DNA of 64,000 nucleotides. It comes from Alginatibacterium sediminis (GTDB taxonomy: Bacteria; Pseudomonadota; Gammaproteobacteria; Enterobacterales; Celerinatantimonadaceae). The notes under the pieces are model-generated. The model saw nothing but the letters and a program-made list of their open reading frames with translations. It was not told where the DNA came from and searched no databases. The stretch's first letter is position 1, and each line of letters begins with the position of its first letter. The position numbers and the translations under genes were made by a program. Of this stretch, positions 47,564-57,244 are shown piece by piece. The stretch spans positions 279,423 through 343,422 of the forward strand of contig NZ_RAQO01000009.1 of the NCBI RefSeq assembly GCF_003610775.1, in the 5' to 3' direction.

Positions 47564-47986
47564 ATGATCAGATTAGAGCATTTAAATATTGTTGTTACCG
47601 ACTTAGAAGCAAGTTTGGCATTCTACCAAGCGATATTTCCACATTGGCAAGTTCGTGGCCGAGGTGAAAGTAGTTGGTTTGGAAAAAATAGACAATGGTT
47701 GCACTTTGGAGACGACTATAATTACTTAACCTTAAATGATAATGGTGACAGTGAAGCGCGAGATCGTAGCGGACACCAAATTGGGATCGCTCATAGCGCT
47801 TATGTCACTGATGATATCGAAGGTGTAATAGCGCGCTTAGCAAGTGCTGGCTTTAGCCCATCAAATGACGGACAACCTGACGAATATCGACGCAATATCT
47901 ACTTTATTGACCCAGCTGGCTTAGAGGTGGAATTTGTTCAGTATTATAGCGATCAACCCAAATTGCGTAATCGTTATGACAACTAA
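47564..47986 (+). CDS. VOC-family (glyoxalase/bleomycin resistance-like) protein
   Basis: 140 residues. Two beta-alpha-beta-beta-beta modules: LEHLNIVVTDLEASLAFYQAIFP with the first metal-ligand His, and HSAYVTDDIEGVIARLASAGF through NIYFIDPAGLEVEFVQYYSD with the terminal Glu. It probably is a metal-dependent lyase, isomerase or dioxygenase of small substrates. Cotranscribed with the FMN reductase. Substrate unknown. Confidence 0.85.
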   Translation: MIRLEHLNIVVTDLEASLAFYQAIFPHWQVRGRGESSWFGKNRQWLHFGDDYNYLTLNDNGDSEARDRSGHQIGIAHSAYVTDDIEGVIARLASAGFSPSNDGQPDEYRRNIYFIDPAGLEVEFVQYYSDQPKLRNRYDN

Positions 47987-48091
47987 AAAGGTTCAATGCT
48001 GACTATTCCTATTCCAGTTATTATTTGATGAATATTAGATTTCTGAAATTGAACCTAAATAGAAAAGTTTACTTATTTCCAATAAATCAAT

Positions 48092-48152
48092 CGCTATTGT
48101 CTTGGGTTTTGAGCTACCCTTAGCCAAGTTGAATAGCGAGCGTTTTTATTTT
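48092..48152 (+). terminator. Terminator after the FMN reductase-VOC unit
   Basis: CGCTATT (48092-48098) pairs with AATAGCG (48132-48138) and CTTGG (48101-48105) with CCAAG (48124-48128). The sequence then runs AGCGTTTTTATTTT. Confidence 0.75.
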
Positions 48153-48184
48153 AATGAGCGCGTAAACAGATACTTAGGACTAGA

Positions 48185-48535
48185 ATGGATTCGGGAATGA
48201 AAGTTTTTATTGCTGCAATAGCAGTGCTTCTAATTGCAGTAGGTATATTTATTATTGCTAGTGTTCTTCCGCCTGCACTTAATATTTTAAACGTGAGTTC
48301 TGACTCTCAGTTATTGCAAGGCTTCTTTGATTGGCTTATGTCAGATACCAATGCGCTTCGTGACAAAGCGCCTGAAGAGCTGCTAGAAGTGTTTCAGACT
48401 TTTACTAAAGTCATCGTTGTTGTGGTGTTTTTATATGCTTGTGTAAAGTTGGTTCGGGTTGGCCTACTAGTCATTAGAGAGGGCGTCCATTTACTACGCC
48501 CCAGCACTGATGGCAAAACAAAAGCCGAAAAATAG
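48185..48535 (+). CDS. Small two-span membrane protein of unknown function
   Basis: 116 residues. TM1 at about 5-28 (VFIAAIAVLLIAVGIFIIASVLP), a soluble middle of about 45 residues, TM2 at about 74-95 (VIVVVVFLYACVKLVRVGLLV) and a basic C-terminal tail. TTAGGA precedes ATG 48185. No family recognised. Converges on the gene at 48544. Confidence 0.6.
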   Translation: MDSGMKVFIAAIAVLLIAVGIFIIASVLPPALNILNVSSDSQLLQGFFDWLMSDTNALRDKAPEELLEVFQTFTKVIVVVVFLYACVKLVRVGLLVIREGVHLLRPSTDGKTKAEK

Positions 48536-48543
48536 ACCTTTGC

Positions 48544-48858
48544 TTAAAGCTTTTGCTTAAAGCTGACTAATAAGCGGTTCATCGCTTCTAATTTAGTCAT
48601 GAGCAACTTTAATTGACTCACGAAATGATCTTCGTCAGTGGCTTCTTGCAGTAAAACTAAGTCACTGGCGAGTTCTTCTACGTAAGGCAAAAAACTGGTG
48701 TGGTGCTGTTTAAATAACTGTTCGTTTGCAAACAAAGCGTCAAATTGTGCCAAGCCCTCATTCTTAAATTCTTTTAGTTTATGGTCCGCATCGATTGAAC
48801 GGTGGTAGATTTCTTTTAAATTCAATTGAATTTGGGTAATGACTTTCTGTTGGTCCAT
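48544..48858 (-). CDS. Small helical cytoplasmic protein of unknown function
   Basis: 104 residues, almost entirely helical and highly charged; heptad-like leucines (LKEIYHRSIDADHKLKEF and SQLKLLMTKLEAMNRLLVSF) suggest a coiled-coil or helical bundle. GGTGAC precedes the ATG. It ends 8 bp from the convergent membrane protein gene. Function unknown. Confidence 0.6.
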   Translation of the reverse strand: MDQQKVITQIQLNLKEIYHRSIDADHKLKEFKNEGLAQFDALFANEQLFKQHHTSFLPYVEELASDLVLLQEATDEDHFVSQLKLLMTKLEAMNRLLVSFKQKL

Positions 48859-49036
48859 GTGTCACCAGAGAACTATAAATAATTTCCTGATTATAGCAGG
48901 GAGACTGAAGTGCTGACTACGAAAGCATTAAAGGTTTATTCTTAGATGCCGATATAGCGTTGATGCGCGATTGCAATCAATAGCAATATAGATGGCAGTA
49001 TGGGCAACATTCAATGTTTCTATCGTGGAGGTAAGG

Positions 49037-49219
49037 ATGGAAATTTCGTCACAGACGACAGCTCAATCAATGCAAGTGATTTCTGCTCAACTGGCTCAAA
49101 GTCAACAAAAGCAGGAAGGTGCAGCAGTGATGGAGCTATTAGCATCAAGTGAAGGTTCTGCCCCTAAAGTTAGCAACGGGCCATCGAACCTAGGTTCTAC
49201 AATTGATGTGCATGCTTAA
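49037..49219 (+). CDS. Putative YjfB-type small motility-associated protein
   Basis: 60 residues from ATG 49037, which has an excellent GGAGG ribosome binding site; the longer ORF from 48992 does not. Sequence MEISSQTTAQSMQVISAQLA, a Gln/Ala-rich helix, and the ending [10 protein letters not shown] resemble the YjfB_motility family (small proteins ending in a Gly-x2-IDV-like motif). Function unproven. Its stop overlaps the end of convergent epmB by 4 bp. Confidence 0.55.
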   Translation: MEISSQTTAQSMQVISAQLAQSQQKQEGAAVMELLASSEGSAPKVSNGPSNLGSTIDVHA

Positions 49220-50229
49220 ATCGGAATAGGCGTTTTGCTGGTTTTACCAGCTTCTTCACGCGTCAACTTCGGTATCAAAAAGCCTGGCAATTGTTCAAGC
49301 ATCGCTTGTAGTAATTGTTGGGCTTTTTCTTGGCTGACATCAAAATGAGCAGCGCCTTCAACTTTGTCGAGTAAGAACAGGTAGTAGGGCAGTATTTCGG
49401 CTGCAAATAAAGCCTCGCTAAGTGCGCACAAAATCTGTGCATCATCGTTGACGCCCGCTAATAAAACACCTTGATTGAGTAAGGTTACCCGAGATGACTT
49501 CAATTTATAGCTGGCTCGTGCCAAGTCAGAACTAATCTCATTGGGGTGGTTAATATGGGTGACCAAAATCACCTGTTGCGGGTGTTGCTTGAGTATTTCG
49601 CAAAGTTCGTTATCTATTCTTGAAGGCATTACCACTGGTAATCGCGTATGGATGCGCAGTCTACGTAGATGTTTGATCTGTGCGAGACGTCCTAGTAGCC
49701 ACTGTAACTGTTGATTGTTAGCCATTAATGGGTCGCCCCCACTAAGTATCACTTCGTTAATATTTTCATCACGGGCAACATAATCGATTGCATCCTGCCA
49801 ACCCTCTTTATTAGGGCTGTTTTCCGGATACGGGAAGTGGCGGCGAAAACAATAACGACAGTTTACGGCGCAGCCGGCTTTAAAAATAAATAGCACACGA
49901 CTTTTGTACTTGTGCAACAGTCCTGGTAGCGCGCTATTTTGTTCTGCTAATGGGTCGGTGCTGTAACCCGCGACCGAATTGAACTCCTGGCGAAGCGGCA
50001 TCACCTGCAACAATAGTGGGTCTTGCGGATTGCCTTTTTCCATTAAGGACACAAAGTGTCGCGGTACTCTTACTCCAAATAGGCGTTTGGCTTCAAAATC
50101 TTCTCCAAATTGAGCGGGATCAATTTCGAGCTCTTTAAGCAGCTCTGCTGGGTCGGTGATAGAATTTGCGAGCTCTTTTTGCCAAGAAACCTGCAAACTA
50201 TCCTCATTTCGCGTTATTATTCGCTGCAT
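49216..50229 (-). CDS. epmB: EF-P-(R)-beta-lysylation pathway lysine 2,3-aminomutase
   Basis: EpmB converts (S)-alpha-lysine to (R)-beta-lysine for modification of EF-P. 337 residues with the radical-SAM cluster motif Cys120-x3-Cys124-x2-Cys127 in [30 protein letters not shown], and [10 protein letters not shown] with lysine-binding residues. PLP-binding lysine is in the C-terminal [16 protein letters not shown] region. Its start is 29 bp from that of divergent efp, and EpmA is encoded at 54833, so the complete pathway is present. Confidence 0.96.
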   Translation of the reverse strand: MQRIITRNEDSLQVSWQKELANSITDPAELLKELEIDPAQFGEDFEAKRLFGVRVPRHFVSLMEKGNPQDPLLLQVMPLRQEFNSVAGYSTDPLAEQNSALPGLLHKYKSRVLFIFKAGCAVNCRYCFRRHFPYPENSPNKEGWQDAIDYVARDENINEVILSGGDPLMANNQQLQWLLGRLAQIKHLRRLRIHTRLPVVMPSRIDNELCEILKQHPQQVILVTHINHPNEISSDLARASYKLKSSRVTLLNQGVLLAGVNDDAQILCALSEALFAAEILPYYLFLLDKVEGAAHFDVSQEKAQQLLQAMLEQLPGFLIPKLTREEAGKTSKTPIPI

Positions 50230-50258
50230 TAATTATTGACCTATACCTTGAGGATAAA

Positions 50259-50825
50259 ATGGCGTCATATTCTACCAGTGAATTTAAAAGCGGGCTAAAA
50301 ATAATGCTCGATAACGAGCCTTACGCAATTATCGAAAACGAATTTGTTAAACCAGGCAAAGGACAAGCATTTAGCCGGGTACGTATTCGACGTCTACTTA
50401 CCGGCAAAGTCTTGGAAAAGACCTTTAAATCTGGCGAAACAGTCGAAGCAGCTGACGTTATGGATAGTGAACTTGCCTATCTTTATAGCGATGGTGAATT
50501 CTGGCACTTTATGAACAACACCACTTTTGAGCAAGTGGCTGCCGATGCTAAAGCTGTTGGTGACAACGCTAAATGGTTAGTTGAACAAGACATGGTCGTC
50601 ATCACCACTTGGAACGATAACCCAATTTCGATTGCACCGCCGAATTTTGTTGAATTAGAAGTCACCGAAACCGATCCCGGTTTGAAGGGTGATACTGCAG
50701 GTACTGGCGGTAAACCAGCAACCTTAAGCACTGGCGCTGTGGTTCGCGTACCATTGTTTATTCAGATTGGTGAAGTGATACGCGTTGATACGCGTAGCGG
50801 CGAATACGTGAGTCGGGTGAAGTAA
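50259..50825 (+). CDS. efp: Translation elongation factor P
   Basis: 189 residues from ATG 50259 (GAGGATAAA upstream); the ORF extends to 50166 without support. EF-P rescues ribosomes stalled on polyproline. The loop VKPGKGQAF carries Lys34, the beta-lysylation site for EpmA, in line with the epmA and epmB genes nearby. C-terminal [52 protein letters not shown] is the S1-like domain. Confidence 0.98.
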   Translation: MASYSTSEFKSGLKIMLDNEPYAIIENEFVKPGKGQAFSRVRIRRLLTGKVLEKTFKSGETVEAADVMDSELAYLYSDGEFWHFMNNTTFEQVAADAKAVGDNAKWLVEQDMVVITTWNDNPISIAPPNFVELEVTETDPGLKGDTAGTGGKPATLSTGAVVRVPLFIQIGEVIRVDTRSGEYVSRVK

Positions 50826-50912
50826 ATTCACGAGCGCTTTTGTTTACACTACACTCGTTAGGAGCCATGTATAAATTTGCTCCCTTTTTGACCTTTGGAT
50901 CTGCCGATACAG

Positions 50913-50945
50913 TGCTATACTCTTAAATACCACCTTGGTGGTATT
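50913..50945 (+). promoter_or_regulatory. Extended -10 promoter and leader hairpin of the small gene at 51049
   Basis: TGCTATACT (50913-50921) is an extended -10 element. The transcript would then begin near AATACCACC-TT-GGTGGTATT (50926-50945), a perfect 9-bp inverted repeat. This puts a hairpin at or near the 5' end of a leader of about 120 nt. Confidence 0.5.
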
Positions 50946-51048
50946 AACGTTCCCGTTCAACGGTTATATGTTTCGTAAACGGACGACGAAGCCAACACCA
51001 GGAACTGTGAATTAACTTTTTGAGTTTACACAGGAGAGGCAAGTAAAA

Positions 51049-51213
51049 ATGAGTGTTAGCAATGAAATTGAGAGCGATTGCTTTTCGTTCGACTACCCAG
51101 TTGGGACTTTTGAACAATTAGCGCTAAAGAAGGCCTTGCTTGAAGAAGTCCAAGGTCGAGAGCGAGAACTTAAGCGAGAAATTGAAGCTTTGGAATCGCA
51201 ATGCGCGGTGTAG
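51049..51213 (+). CDS. Small hypothetical protein (54 aa) with coiled-coil tail
   Basis: Predicted product begins MSVSNEIESDCFSFDYPVG and ends with a charged helix rich in Glu/Lys/Arg/Leu (KALLEEVQGRERELKREIEAL) and a Cys near the C-terminus. CAGGAGAGG precedes the start, a promoter lies upstream and a strong terminator follows 18 bp after the stop. Together these make a self-contained transcription unit. No family recognised. It occupies the slot between efp and frd where E. coli has small ecn/sugE genes. Confidence 0.65.
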   Translation: MSVSNEIESDCFSFDYPVGTFEQLALKKALLEEVQGRERELKREIEALESQCAV

Positions 51214-51230
51214 CGTAAACTGATTAAATA

Positions 51231-51256
51231 AAAACGGGCTCTTGCGAGCCCGTTTT
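51231..51256. terminator. Bidirectional terminator between the small gene and frdD
   Basis: AAAACGGGCTC (51231-51241) and GAGCCCGTTTT (51246-51256) form an 11-bp stem with a 4-nt loop. Works for both convergent units. Confidence 0.9.
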
Positions 51257-51270
51257 GCGTTATATCTGTT

Positions 51271-51618
51271 TTAAAGCACGAGTACTAAAACAATAGATGC
51301 AATTGTTGCCGTGTAGGCGATACCGTAAAAAACAGTTTGCGTTCGAACGCCGGCATGAATCTTGAAATCATGTAAGCAGTGATACAGACGGTGAAGGCTT
51401 AGCCACAATGGAAAGCAGATAACCACTAAAAGTATTAGTGCTCCCCACCAAGAACTTGCAAAGGCAAAAATTCGATCATAGGCAAGTAACTCAGCTGGAA
51501 TTATGCCCAAAGGGTAAAGTAAGCCAGTAATAACGATAAAAATTGGAAGAATTAAAGCCGCAACCATACCGCCCGCGCCGAAAAGTCCCCAAAAAATAGG
51601 TTCATGTGAACGAGACAT
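51271..51618 (-). CDS. frdD: Fumarate reductase membrane anchor subunit D
   Basis: 115 residues with three hydrophobic helices. SHEPIFWGLFGAGGMVAALILP and LSLHRLYHCLHDFKIH are FrdD hallmarks. With FrdC it anchors FrdAB to the membrane and binds menaquinol. Last gene of frdABCD, 9 bp after frdC. Confidence 0.94.
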   Translation of the reverse strand: MSRSHEPIFWGLFGAGGMVAALILPIFIVITGLLYPLGIIPAELLAYDRIFAFASSWWGALILLVVICFPLWLSLHRLYHCLHDFKIHAGVRTQTVFYGIAYTATIASIVLVLVL

Positions 51619-51627
51619 ATTTCCCCC

Positions 51628-52017
51628 TTATAGGAATAAAATAATTAGGCCTAGGGCACTACACCCGGCTAAAGCTGCATACATAGCGTTAACGATCCAC
51701 GAGTCCGGGACTCGTTTTTCGCCCATCCACAAGTTGGCCGCTTTAGGCGCTAGCTGAAACCAGGTATAGCTGTGGTATAGGGTCCAAACTAGGGTCAACA
51801 CTTGGAAAACAATCGTAATTGGATGGCTAATGAATCCAAGCCAAGTTTCAAAGCTAGATTGGCCTTGAGTTAGGCTAAATAGACCAGCGATCAGCATAAA
51901 ACAATACAAGGCTATAACGAGACTTGAACCCTCACGAATAATATACATCGTGAAAAAGCTGTCTTTACGCCACCAATCGGCCTTCATCTCGCGGGTATAG
52001 GGTTTTCTTTTGCTCAT
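51628..52017 (-). CDS. frdC: Fumarate reductase membrane anchor subunit C
   Basis: 129 residues with three helices. KRKPYTREMKADWWRKDSFFTMYIIREGSS matches the FrdC N-terminus including the Glu that takes part in quinone protonation; VWTLYHSYTWFQLAPKA follows. Two bp after frdB. Membrane anchor and quinol site with FrdD. Confidence 0.95.
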   Translation of the reverse strand: MSKRKPYTREMKADWWRKDSFFTMYIIREGSSLVIALYCFMLIAGLFSLTQGQSSFETWLGFISHPITIVFQVLTLVWTLYHSYTWFQLAPKAANLWMGEKRVPDSWIVNAMYAALAGCSALGLIILFL

Positions 52018-52019
52018 GC

Positions 52020-52757
52020 TTATTCTCCCGGCTTAAACATTTGAATCACATAATCCTTCGCACTTTCAACTTTTCCAAGTTGAATAGCGGCAGCTGGGTC
52101 TACACCCTTAGGACACACAACAGAACAGTTACCAACAAAGGTACATCCCCAAACACCTGCTTCTTCATTGATGAACTTCATGCGTTCAGCTTTGCCTTGG
52201 TCTCGCGTGTCATTGTTGTATCGATGGATTAATGCCAGAGCCGCAGGACCTGTAAATTTATTGTCGAGCCCATATTGAGGGCACGCCGCATAACACAACC
52301 CGCAATTGATACACATGGAGAATTGCTTGTACTGTTCCATTTGTTTTGGCGTTTGCGTTGTGCATCCATCATCCAAAGAGCGTGGTTCTTGCGTAATGAT
52401 ATAGGGCTTAATGCTCTCCAATTTTGCGATGAAATCGCTCATATCCACGACAAGGTCTCGCTCGATAGGAAAGTTAGCCAAAGCTTCTAGCTTAAGTTCG
52501 CCACCGGCGTAGTCGCGCAGGAAGGCTTTACAACCCAGTTTCGGTTGGCCATTGACCATCATTCCGCAGCTTCCGCAAATAGCCATGCGACAAGACCAGC
52601 GATAGCTTAAGGTCGGGTCTAGTTCATCTTTAATGTAACCCAGAGCATCGAGTATCGATGTTTCATGGTTATATGGAACGTCGTAGCTTTGCCATACTGG
52701 TTTTTCGTCGGTTTCCGGGCGATAGCGCAGGATCGACATTTTCATGATTTCTGCCAT
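52020..52757 (-). CDS. frdB: Fumarate reductase iron-sulfur subunit
   Basis: 245 residues from ATG 52757, which overlaps the end of frdA and has AGGAGA upstream. [2Fe-2S] motif [16 protein letters not shown] with KLGCKAFL; [4Fe-4S]/[3Fe-4S] motifs [14 protein letters not shown] and [17 protein letters not shown]. Passes electrons from menaquinol to FrdA in anaerobic fumarate respiration. Confidence 0.97.
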   Translation of the reverse strand: MAEIMKMSILRYRPETDEKPVWQSYDVPYNHETSILDALGYIKDELDPTLSYRWSCRMAICGSCGMMVNGQPKLGCKAFLRDYAGGELKLEALANFPIERDLVVDMSDFIAKLESIKPYIITQEPRSLDDGCTTQTPKQMEQYKQFSMCINCGLCYAACPQYGLDNKFTGPAALALIHRYNNDTRDQGKAERMKFINEEAGVWGCTFVGNCSVVCPKGVDPAAAIQLGKVESAKDYVIQMFKPGE

Positions 52758-52758
52758 G

Positions 52759-54567
52759 TTACTTCTCCTCTGCACTTAGTTTATCGGCGGCTTTCTTATC
52801 AGCTTCTTGTTGGTCTGCTGCTGCACCGTAAACGCGCTCCGCAGGTTTAGATTTTGTAATCGTCACAGTGCTATAGTCGATTTTTGGCTGGGCATCGCCT
52901 TGATAAAAAGCCAAACTATGCTTGAGATAATTTTCGTCATCGCGTTTTTCGAAGCCATCAATCCGTTGATGAGAACCACGAGATTCTTTACGCAAAATGG
53001 CTGAGTGTGCCATTGCCTGCGCCACATCAATTAAATACCCCAATTCTACGGCGTAAAGCCACTCGGTATTAAAGACTTCGCTGTCATCTTTAAGATTGAT
53101 GCGTTTGTAGCGATCTTTAAGCTCTGCGAGTTTGTCGATGGTTGCTTGCATGGCTTCTTCGGTGCGATAAATTCCCACACCTTCTTCCATGGTCAGACCT
53201 AATTCCCTGCGAATATCAGCAACTTTCTCATCGCCATCAAACTCTTTAATCGCTTGATACTTCGCTAGTGAGGCTTGTGCCTGATCGAGCAAGCCTTGAC
53301 TGTCACCATGGCTAATTTCTAGCGCATTTTTTGCCGCTTCTTCACCAGCCACTTGACCAAATACGGTAATCTCAGTGAGCGAGTTGGACCCAAGACGATT
53401 CGCACCGTGTAGTCCTACTGATGAACATTCACCCGCTGCGTAAAGTCCTTTGATTGAAGTTGCACAGCGGCCATCGGTTTCAATCCCGCCCATGGTGTAA
53501 TGCACGGTTGGACGAACAGGGATCGGTTCTTTGACTGGATCAACGCCGACATAAGCTTTTGCTAGCTCGCAAATAAATGGCAGTCTTTCGTGTAAAAACT
53601 CTTTACCTAAATGAGTTAAATCGAGGTAGACATAGTCGCCATTTGGACCTTCAACGGTGCGGCCTAATTGCGCTTCTTGCCAGAAACATTGGCTTAAACG
53701 GTCACGAGGACCAAGTTCCATATATTTATTTTTTGGCTCACCAACAGGCGTTTCTGGTCCTAAGCCATAATCTTGCAGGTAACGGTAGCCATCTTTATTG
53801 GTTAGGATCCCGCCTTCACCACGGCAACCTTCGGTCATTAAAATTCCAGTGCCGGGTAAGCCGGTTGGGTGATATTGAACAAACTCCATGTCACGAAGCG
53901 GTACGCCGTGTCGATATGCCAATGCCATACCATCACCAGTGACGATGCCGCCGTTAGTGTTAAAGCGATAAATTCGACCTGCACCACCAGTAGCAATAAT
54001 GACCGATTTGGCTTGAATTAGCTTGGCTTCACCAGCTGCGATATCTAACGCAAGTACACCTTTTACTTGGCCATCTTCTACGATTAAGTCGAGCACGAAA
54101 TGCTCATCAAAGCGCTTAATAGTCGGATATTGAATGGATGTTTGAAATAGGGTGTGGAGAATATGGAAACCGCTTTTATCAGCCGCAAACCAAGTTCGCT
54201 CAATTTTCATGCCGCCAAATCGACGCACGTTGACGCTACCATCTGGTCGTCGTGACCACGGGCAACCCCAATGTTCTAATTGGGTCAGCTCTTTAGGGGC
54301 AGCTTTTACGAAGAAGTCGACAACATCCTGCTCACAAAGCCAGTCACCGCCAGAAACAGTATCGTTAAAGTGATTATCAAAAGTGTCGTGGTCTTGGGCA
54401 ACGCCGGCTGCTCCACCCTCTGCTGCCACGGTGTGGCTTCGCATTGGGTAAACTTTTGAAATGAGCGCCACTTCGAGATCGGGGTGGGTTCGCGCAACTT
54501 CAATTGCTGCGCGCAGTCCTGCCCCGCCTGCGCCGATAACGGCCACATCGGTTTTTATTATTTTCAC
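52759..54567 (-). CDS. frdA: Fumarate reductase flavoprotein subunit
   Basis: 602 residues from a GTG at 54567, preceded by GGAGA; homologues start here, not at the ORF start 54624. Rossmann [18 protein letters not shown]-linking His in [37 protein letters not shown], active-site region [21 protein letters not shown], and [12 protein letters not shown]. Reduces fumarate to succinate with covalent FAD on the inner face of the membrane. FNR-type box at 54695 suggests anaerobic induction. A dicarboxylate carrier is encoded nearby. Confidence 0.98.
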   Translation of the reverse strand: MKIIKTDVAVIGAGGAGLRAAIEVARTHPDLEVALISKVYPMRSHTVAAEGGAAGVAQDHDTFDNHFNDTVSGGDWLCEQDVVDFFVKAAPKELTQLEHWGCPWSRRPDGSVNVRRFGGMKIERTWFAADKSGFHILHTLFQTSIQYPTIKRFDEHFVLDLIVEDGQVKGVLALDIAAGEAKLIQAKSVIIATGGAGRIYRFNTNGGIVTGDGMALAYRHGVPLRDMEFVQYHPTGLPGTGILMTEGCRGEGGILTNKDGYRYLQDYGLGPETPVGEPKNKYMELGPRDRLSQCFWQEAQLGRTVEGPNGDYVYLDLTHLGKEFLHERLPFICELAKAYVGVDPVKEPIPVRPTVHYTMGGIETDGRCATSIKGLYAAGECSSVGLHGANRLGSNSLTEITVFGQVAGEEAAKNALEISHGDSQGLLDQAQASLAKYQAIKEFDGDEKVADIRRELGLTMEEGVGIYRTEEAMQATIDKLAELKDRYKRINLKDDSEVFNTEWLYAVELGYLIDVAQAMAHSAILRKESRGSHQRIDGFEKRDDENYLKHSLAFYQGDAQPKIDYSTVTITKSKPAERVYGAAADQQEADKKAADKLSAEEK

Positions 54568-54650
54568 GCGTCTCTCCAGTTTTAGGGAATACAAATACCG
54601 TAGCTTGTGGTTGGCATAAACCAAGCGCTAGGGTATTTATATTCTTGCTG

Positions 54651-54666
54651 TGTGCTTCGCATCACT
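54651..54666. promoter_or_regulatory. Possible CRP-type site near the frd promoter
   Basis: TGTGC-TTCGCA-TCACT matches the CRP consensus at 8 of 10 positions. It overlaps the predicted frd start region, so its role is uncertain. Confidence 0.3.
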
Positions 54667-54694
54667 AATTGTGCTGCTATTGAACATTTAAGGA

Positions 54695-54708
54695 TTGATT
54701 GAAATCAA
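54695..54708. promoter_or_regulatory. FNR-box in the frdA/epmA divergent region
   Basis: TTGAT-TGAA-ATCAA is a perfect FNR consensus. It lies 128-141 bp upstream of the frdA GTG. A -41.5 placement would put the start site near 54660, with ACAATT as a possible -10. Oxygen-dependent control of frd is expected from E. coli. Confidence 0.85.
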
Positions 54709-54832
54709 ATACACATCCTACTGTTGTTTTTTAATCAATATAATGTGAGAAATGAGAGCCATCTCTAGAAATTCGAATTTTGTGTAAAAAGAAGGCAGAA
54801 TAGGCACTCTATGAGAACTAGGTCACGGTTTA

Positions 54833-55822
54833 ATGACAGCTGAAGCACTAACAACAAATTCTTGGGAACCAAGCGCATCGCGTCAAATATTGCAACAACG
54901 AGCTAGCTTGTTAAGGTCCATTCGTCATTTCTTTGATGAGCGAAATGTTATGGAAGTGGAAACACCGATCTTAAGCCATTCAAGTGTCACTGACCCATAC
55001 CTACATTGCTTTGAAACTCAGTTGAGTGAACCAGGGAAAGACCAAACGCAGACCTTGTTTATGATGACGTCTCCTGAGTTTCATATGAAGCGGCTACTTG
55101 CGGCAGGCTCAGGTAGTATCTATCAAATTTGTAAGAGCTTTCGAAATGAAGAGAGCGGTAAATTACATAATCCAGAGTTCACGATGCTGGAGTGGTATCG
55201 CTTAGGGTTTGACCACCATGCGTTGATGGACGAGCTTGAGCTATTGATCAAATTACTACTTAAACTTGAAAACTGTGAGCGTATAAGCTACCAACACGCG
55301 TTTATTGAGCAGCTCGGATTTGATCCCTTGGTGTGCCCAAATGACGTTCTAAAAAATGCAGTCAAAGGCTTGGGACTTTCGGCGCTTATGCTGGCTGAGT
55401 GCGATAGAGATGATTTGCTACAACTAGCATTTAGCGCATATATTGAGCCCGAAATCTCTAAGAATAAGCCTTGCTTCGTTTATGATTTTCCTGCATCTCA
55501 AGCTTCGTTGGCACGCATTTGCCCTAATGACTCTCGTGTTGCCTCGCGCTTCGAGCTTTATTATAAAGGCGTCGAATTAGCCAATGGCTTCCACGAACTT
55601 TGTGATGTTGTTGAACAAGAGCAACGCTTTGAGAAGGATCGTCAAAAGCGCAAACGTGAAGGAAGCATCGATCGAAGCGTGGACCCGATGCTACTCGATG
55701 CGTTAAAAGCTGGTTTACCTGATTGTGCCGGGGTTGCACTTGGTCTTGACCGGATATTTATGCTGGCCTTAGGTAAGGAACGCATATCTGAGGTGATAGC
55801 GTTCCCGCAAAGTAACTGTTAG
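54833..55822 (+). CDS. epmA: EF-P-lysine lysyltransferase (PoxA/GenX)
   Basis: 329 residues, a truncated class II LysRS homologue without the anticodon domain. Motif 1 FFDERNVMEVETPILSHSSVTDPYL, motif 2 FRNEESGKLHNPEFTMLEWYRL, motif 3 GVALGLDRIFMLALG. Attaches beta-lysine to EF-P Lys34. Divergent from frdA, as in E. coli. Confidence 0.97.
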   Translation: MTAEALTTNSWEPSASRQILQQRASLLRSIRHFFDERNVMEVETPILSHSSVTDPYLHCFETQLSEPGKDQTQTLFMMTSPEFHMKRLLAAGSGSIYQICKSFRNEESGKLHNPEFTMLEWYRLGFDHHALMDELELLIKLLLKLENCERISYQHAFIEQLGFDPLVCPNDVLKNAVKGLGLSALMLAECDRDDLLQLAFSAYIEPEISKNKPCFVYDFPASQASLARICPNDSRVASRFELYYKGVELANGFHELCDVVEQEQRFEKDRQKRKREGSIDRSVDPMLLDALKAGLPDCAGVALGLDRIFMLALGKERISEVIAFPQSNC

Positions 55823-55840
55823 GCCAGTTTCGGGCGTTTC

Positions 55841-57244
55841 TTATAAAATGATCATCATGGCGACATACAAAAGAATTAATCCTGTGGCCCCGATAATGCC
55901 ACCGACTTTAAGCAAGTCTTTGGTTTGAATCATTCCGGTAGAGTAAGCCAGGGCGTTTGGCGGTGTACTGACCGGCAGCATCATACCTAGTGAGGCTGAT
56001 AGCGCAACAATCACCAACAAAGTGGTAATACCGCCATCTCCGGATAGCCCGTCTAAGGATGTGGCTACAGCGGCCGCAATTGGCATAATTAAGTTGGCTG
56101 TAGCGGTGTTGGACATAAAATTAGCCATCGTTATACAAATAAGTGATAGCGCAACAATCACCAGCATGGTGGACAAACTTGTAAAGTCGATTGAGTGGGC
56201 TATTTTTACCGCTAGTCCACTTTTCTCAAGCGCCATTCCCATCGCAATACCGCCCGCCACTAACCATAAAACATCCCAATTAATCAGTTTGAGGTCAGCT
56301 TTGGTTATAACTCCAGTTAAAGTGAAAACAGCTAAAGGAACGATTGATACCACATAGGTGTTCATGCCGTGAATACTGGTTGTCAGCCACAACAAAATAG
56401 TGGATGCGAAGGTCGCATAGACAACGTAAGCCCGTGGACTATGTTGGAAACTGCCTTCCATAGACAAGTTAATAGTGCCTGTTTTCGATTTATACATGTA
56501 GTTCAATACGACCCAAGCAATGGCAAGCTGAACCACAACAAAAGGAATACCAAAGGACATCCACTCAGCAAAGGTGATTTGACCTTCTGGAATGTACTGC
56601 AAGGCAATAGCATTTGGAGGGGTACCGATCGGGGTTCCGATACCACCGGTATTCGCAGCCACTGGAATCGATAAGACCAAACCTTTAAGCCCGATATCAT
56701 CCTTTGGTGCTGCTGCGATAATTGGACCAACGATCGCCAGCATCATTACAGTGGTTGCCGTGTTACTCATAAACATACTAAACACAGCGGTGATAAGCAT
56801 AATGCCTAGCATTATCATCGGGATTTTATTGCCAAAGGGCTTAAGTAAAACCCTTGCAAGATTGCTATCCAATTCGTACTTTGAAGCTGCGATGGCTAAA
56901 GCGAAACCACCCATAAATAAAATTATGATTGGCGATGAGAAGGAGTTAAATATTGCAGAGTATGGTAGTAGCTGGCCCAAGTTTTGGTAGTTGTCAGCTG
57001 TAGTCAGCATGCTCAAACCATGGGTGGATACGCTCACTACTAATAAAGTGATAATGAGAATTGACGTTGCAAATACTGGCACTGGCTCTAACACCCAAAG
57101 CAGTGCAGCCATTACAAATATTGCAATAATTCGATGTTCAACAACGCTGAGGTTCTCAAGCGGAATAGCGGAGTCTGGCAGCATTAATAGCAATGCTGGA
57201 ATACCAAAACTTGCCGCAAGTTTGATTATCACAGAGACATTCAT
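55841..57244 (-). CDS. SLC13/DASS-family sodium:dicarboxylate symporter
   Basis: 467 residues with about 11-12 hydrophobic segments. The two Ser-Asn-Thr sodium/carboxylate motifs are present (FMSNTATTVMML and FMSNTATANLIMP), as is the paired GIGTPIGTPPNAIALQ / LPVSTPPNALAYSTG. Imports succinate, fumarate or malate with sodium. Adjacent frdABCD makes a role in fumarate/succinate handling likely. It converges on epmA, 18 bp apart. Confidence 0.9.
   Translation of the reverse strand: MNVSVIIKLAASFGIPALLLMLPDSAIPLENLSVVEHRIIAIFVMAALLWVLEPVPVFATSILIITLLVVSVSTHGLSMLTTADNYQNLGQLLPYSAIFNSFSSPIIILFMGGFALAIAASKYELDSNLARVLLKPFGNKIPMIMLGIMLITAVFSMFMSNTATTVMMLAIVGPIIAAAPKDDIGLKGLVLSIPVAANTGGIGTPIGTPPNAIALQYIPEGQITFAEWMSFGIPFVVVQLAIAWVVLNYMYKSKTGTINLSMEGSFQHSPRAYVVYATFASTILLWLTTSIHGMNTYVVSIVPLAVFTLTGVITKADLKLINWDVLWLVAGGIAMGMALEKSGLAVKIAHSIDFTSLSTMLVIVALSLICITMANFMSNTATANLIMPIAAAVATSLDGLSGDGGITTLLVIVALSASLGMMLPVSTPPNALAYSTGMIQTKDLLKVGGIIGATGLILLYVAMMIIL

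Noticed and set aside
53577..53942. 121-codon plus-strand ORF inside frdA
   Set aside because: Antisense to conserved FrdA motifs; no independent support.
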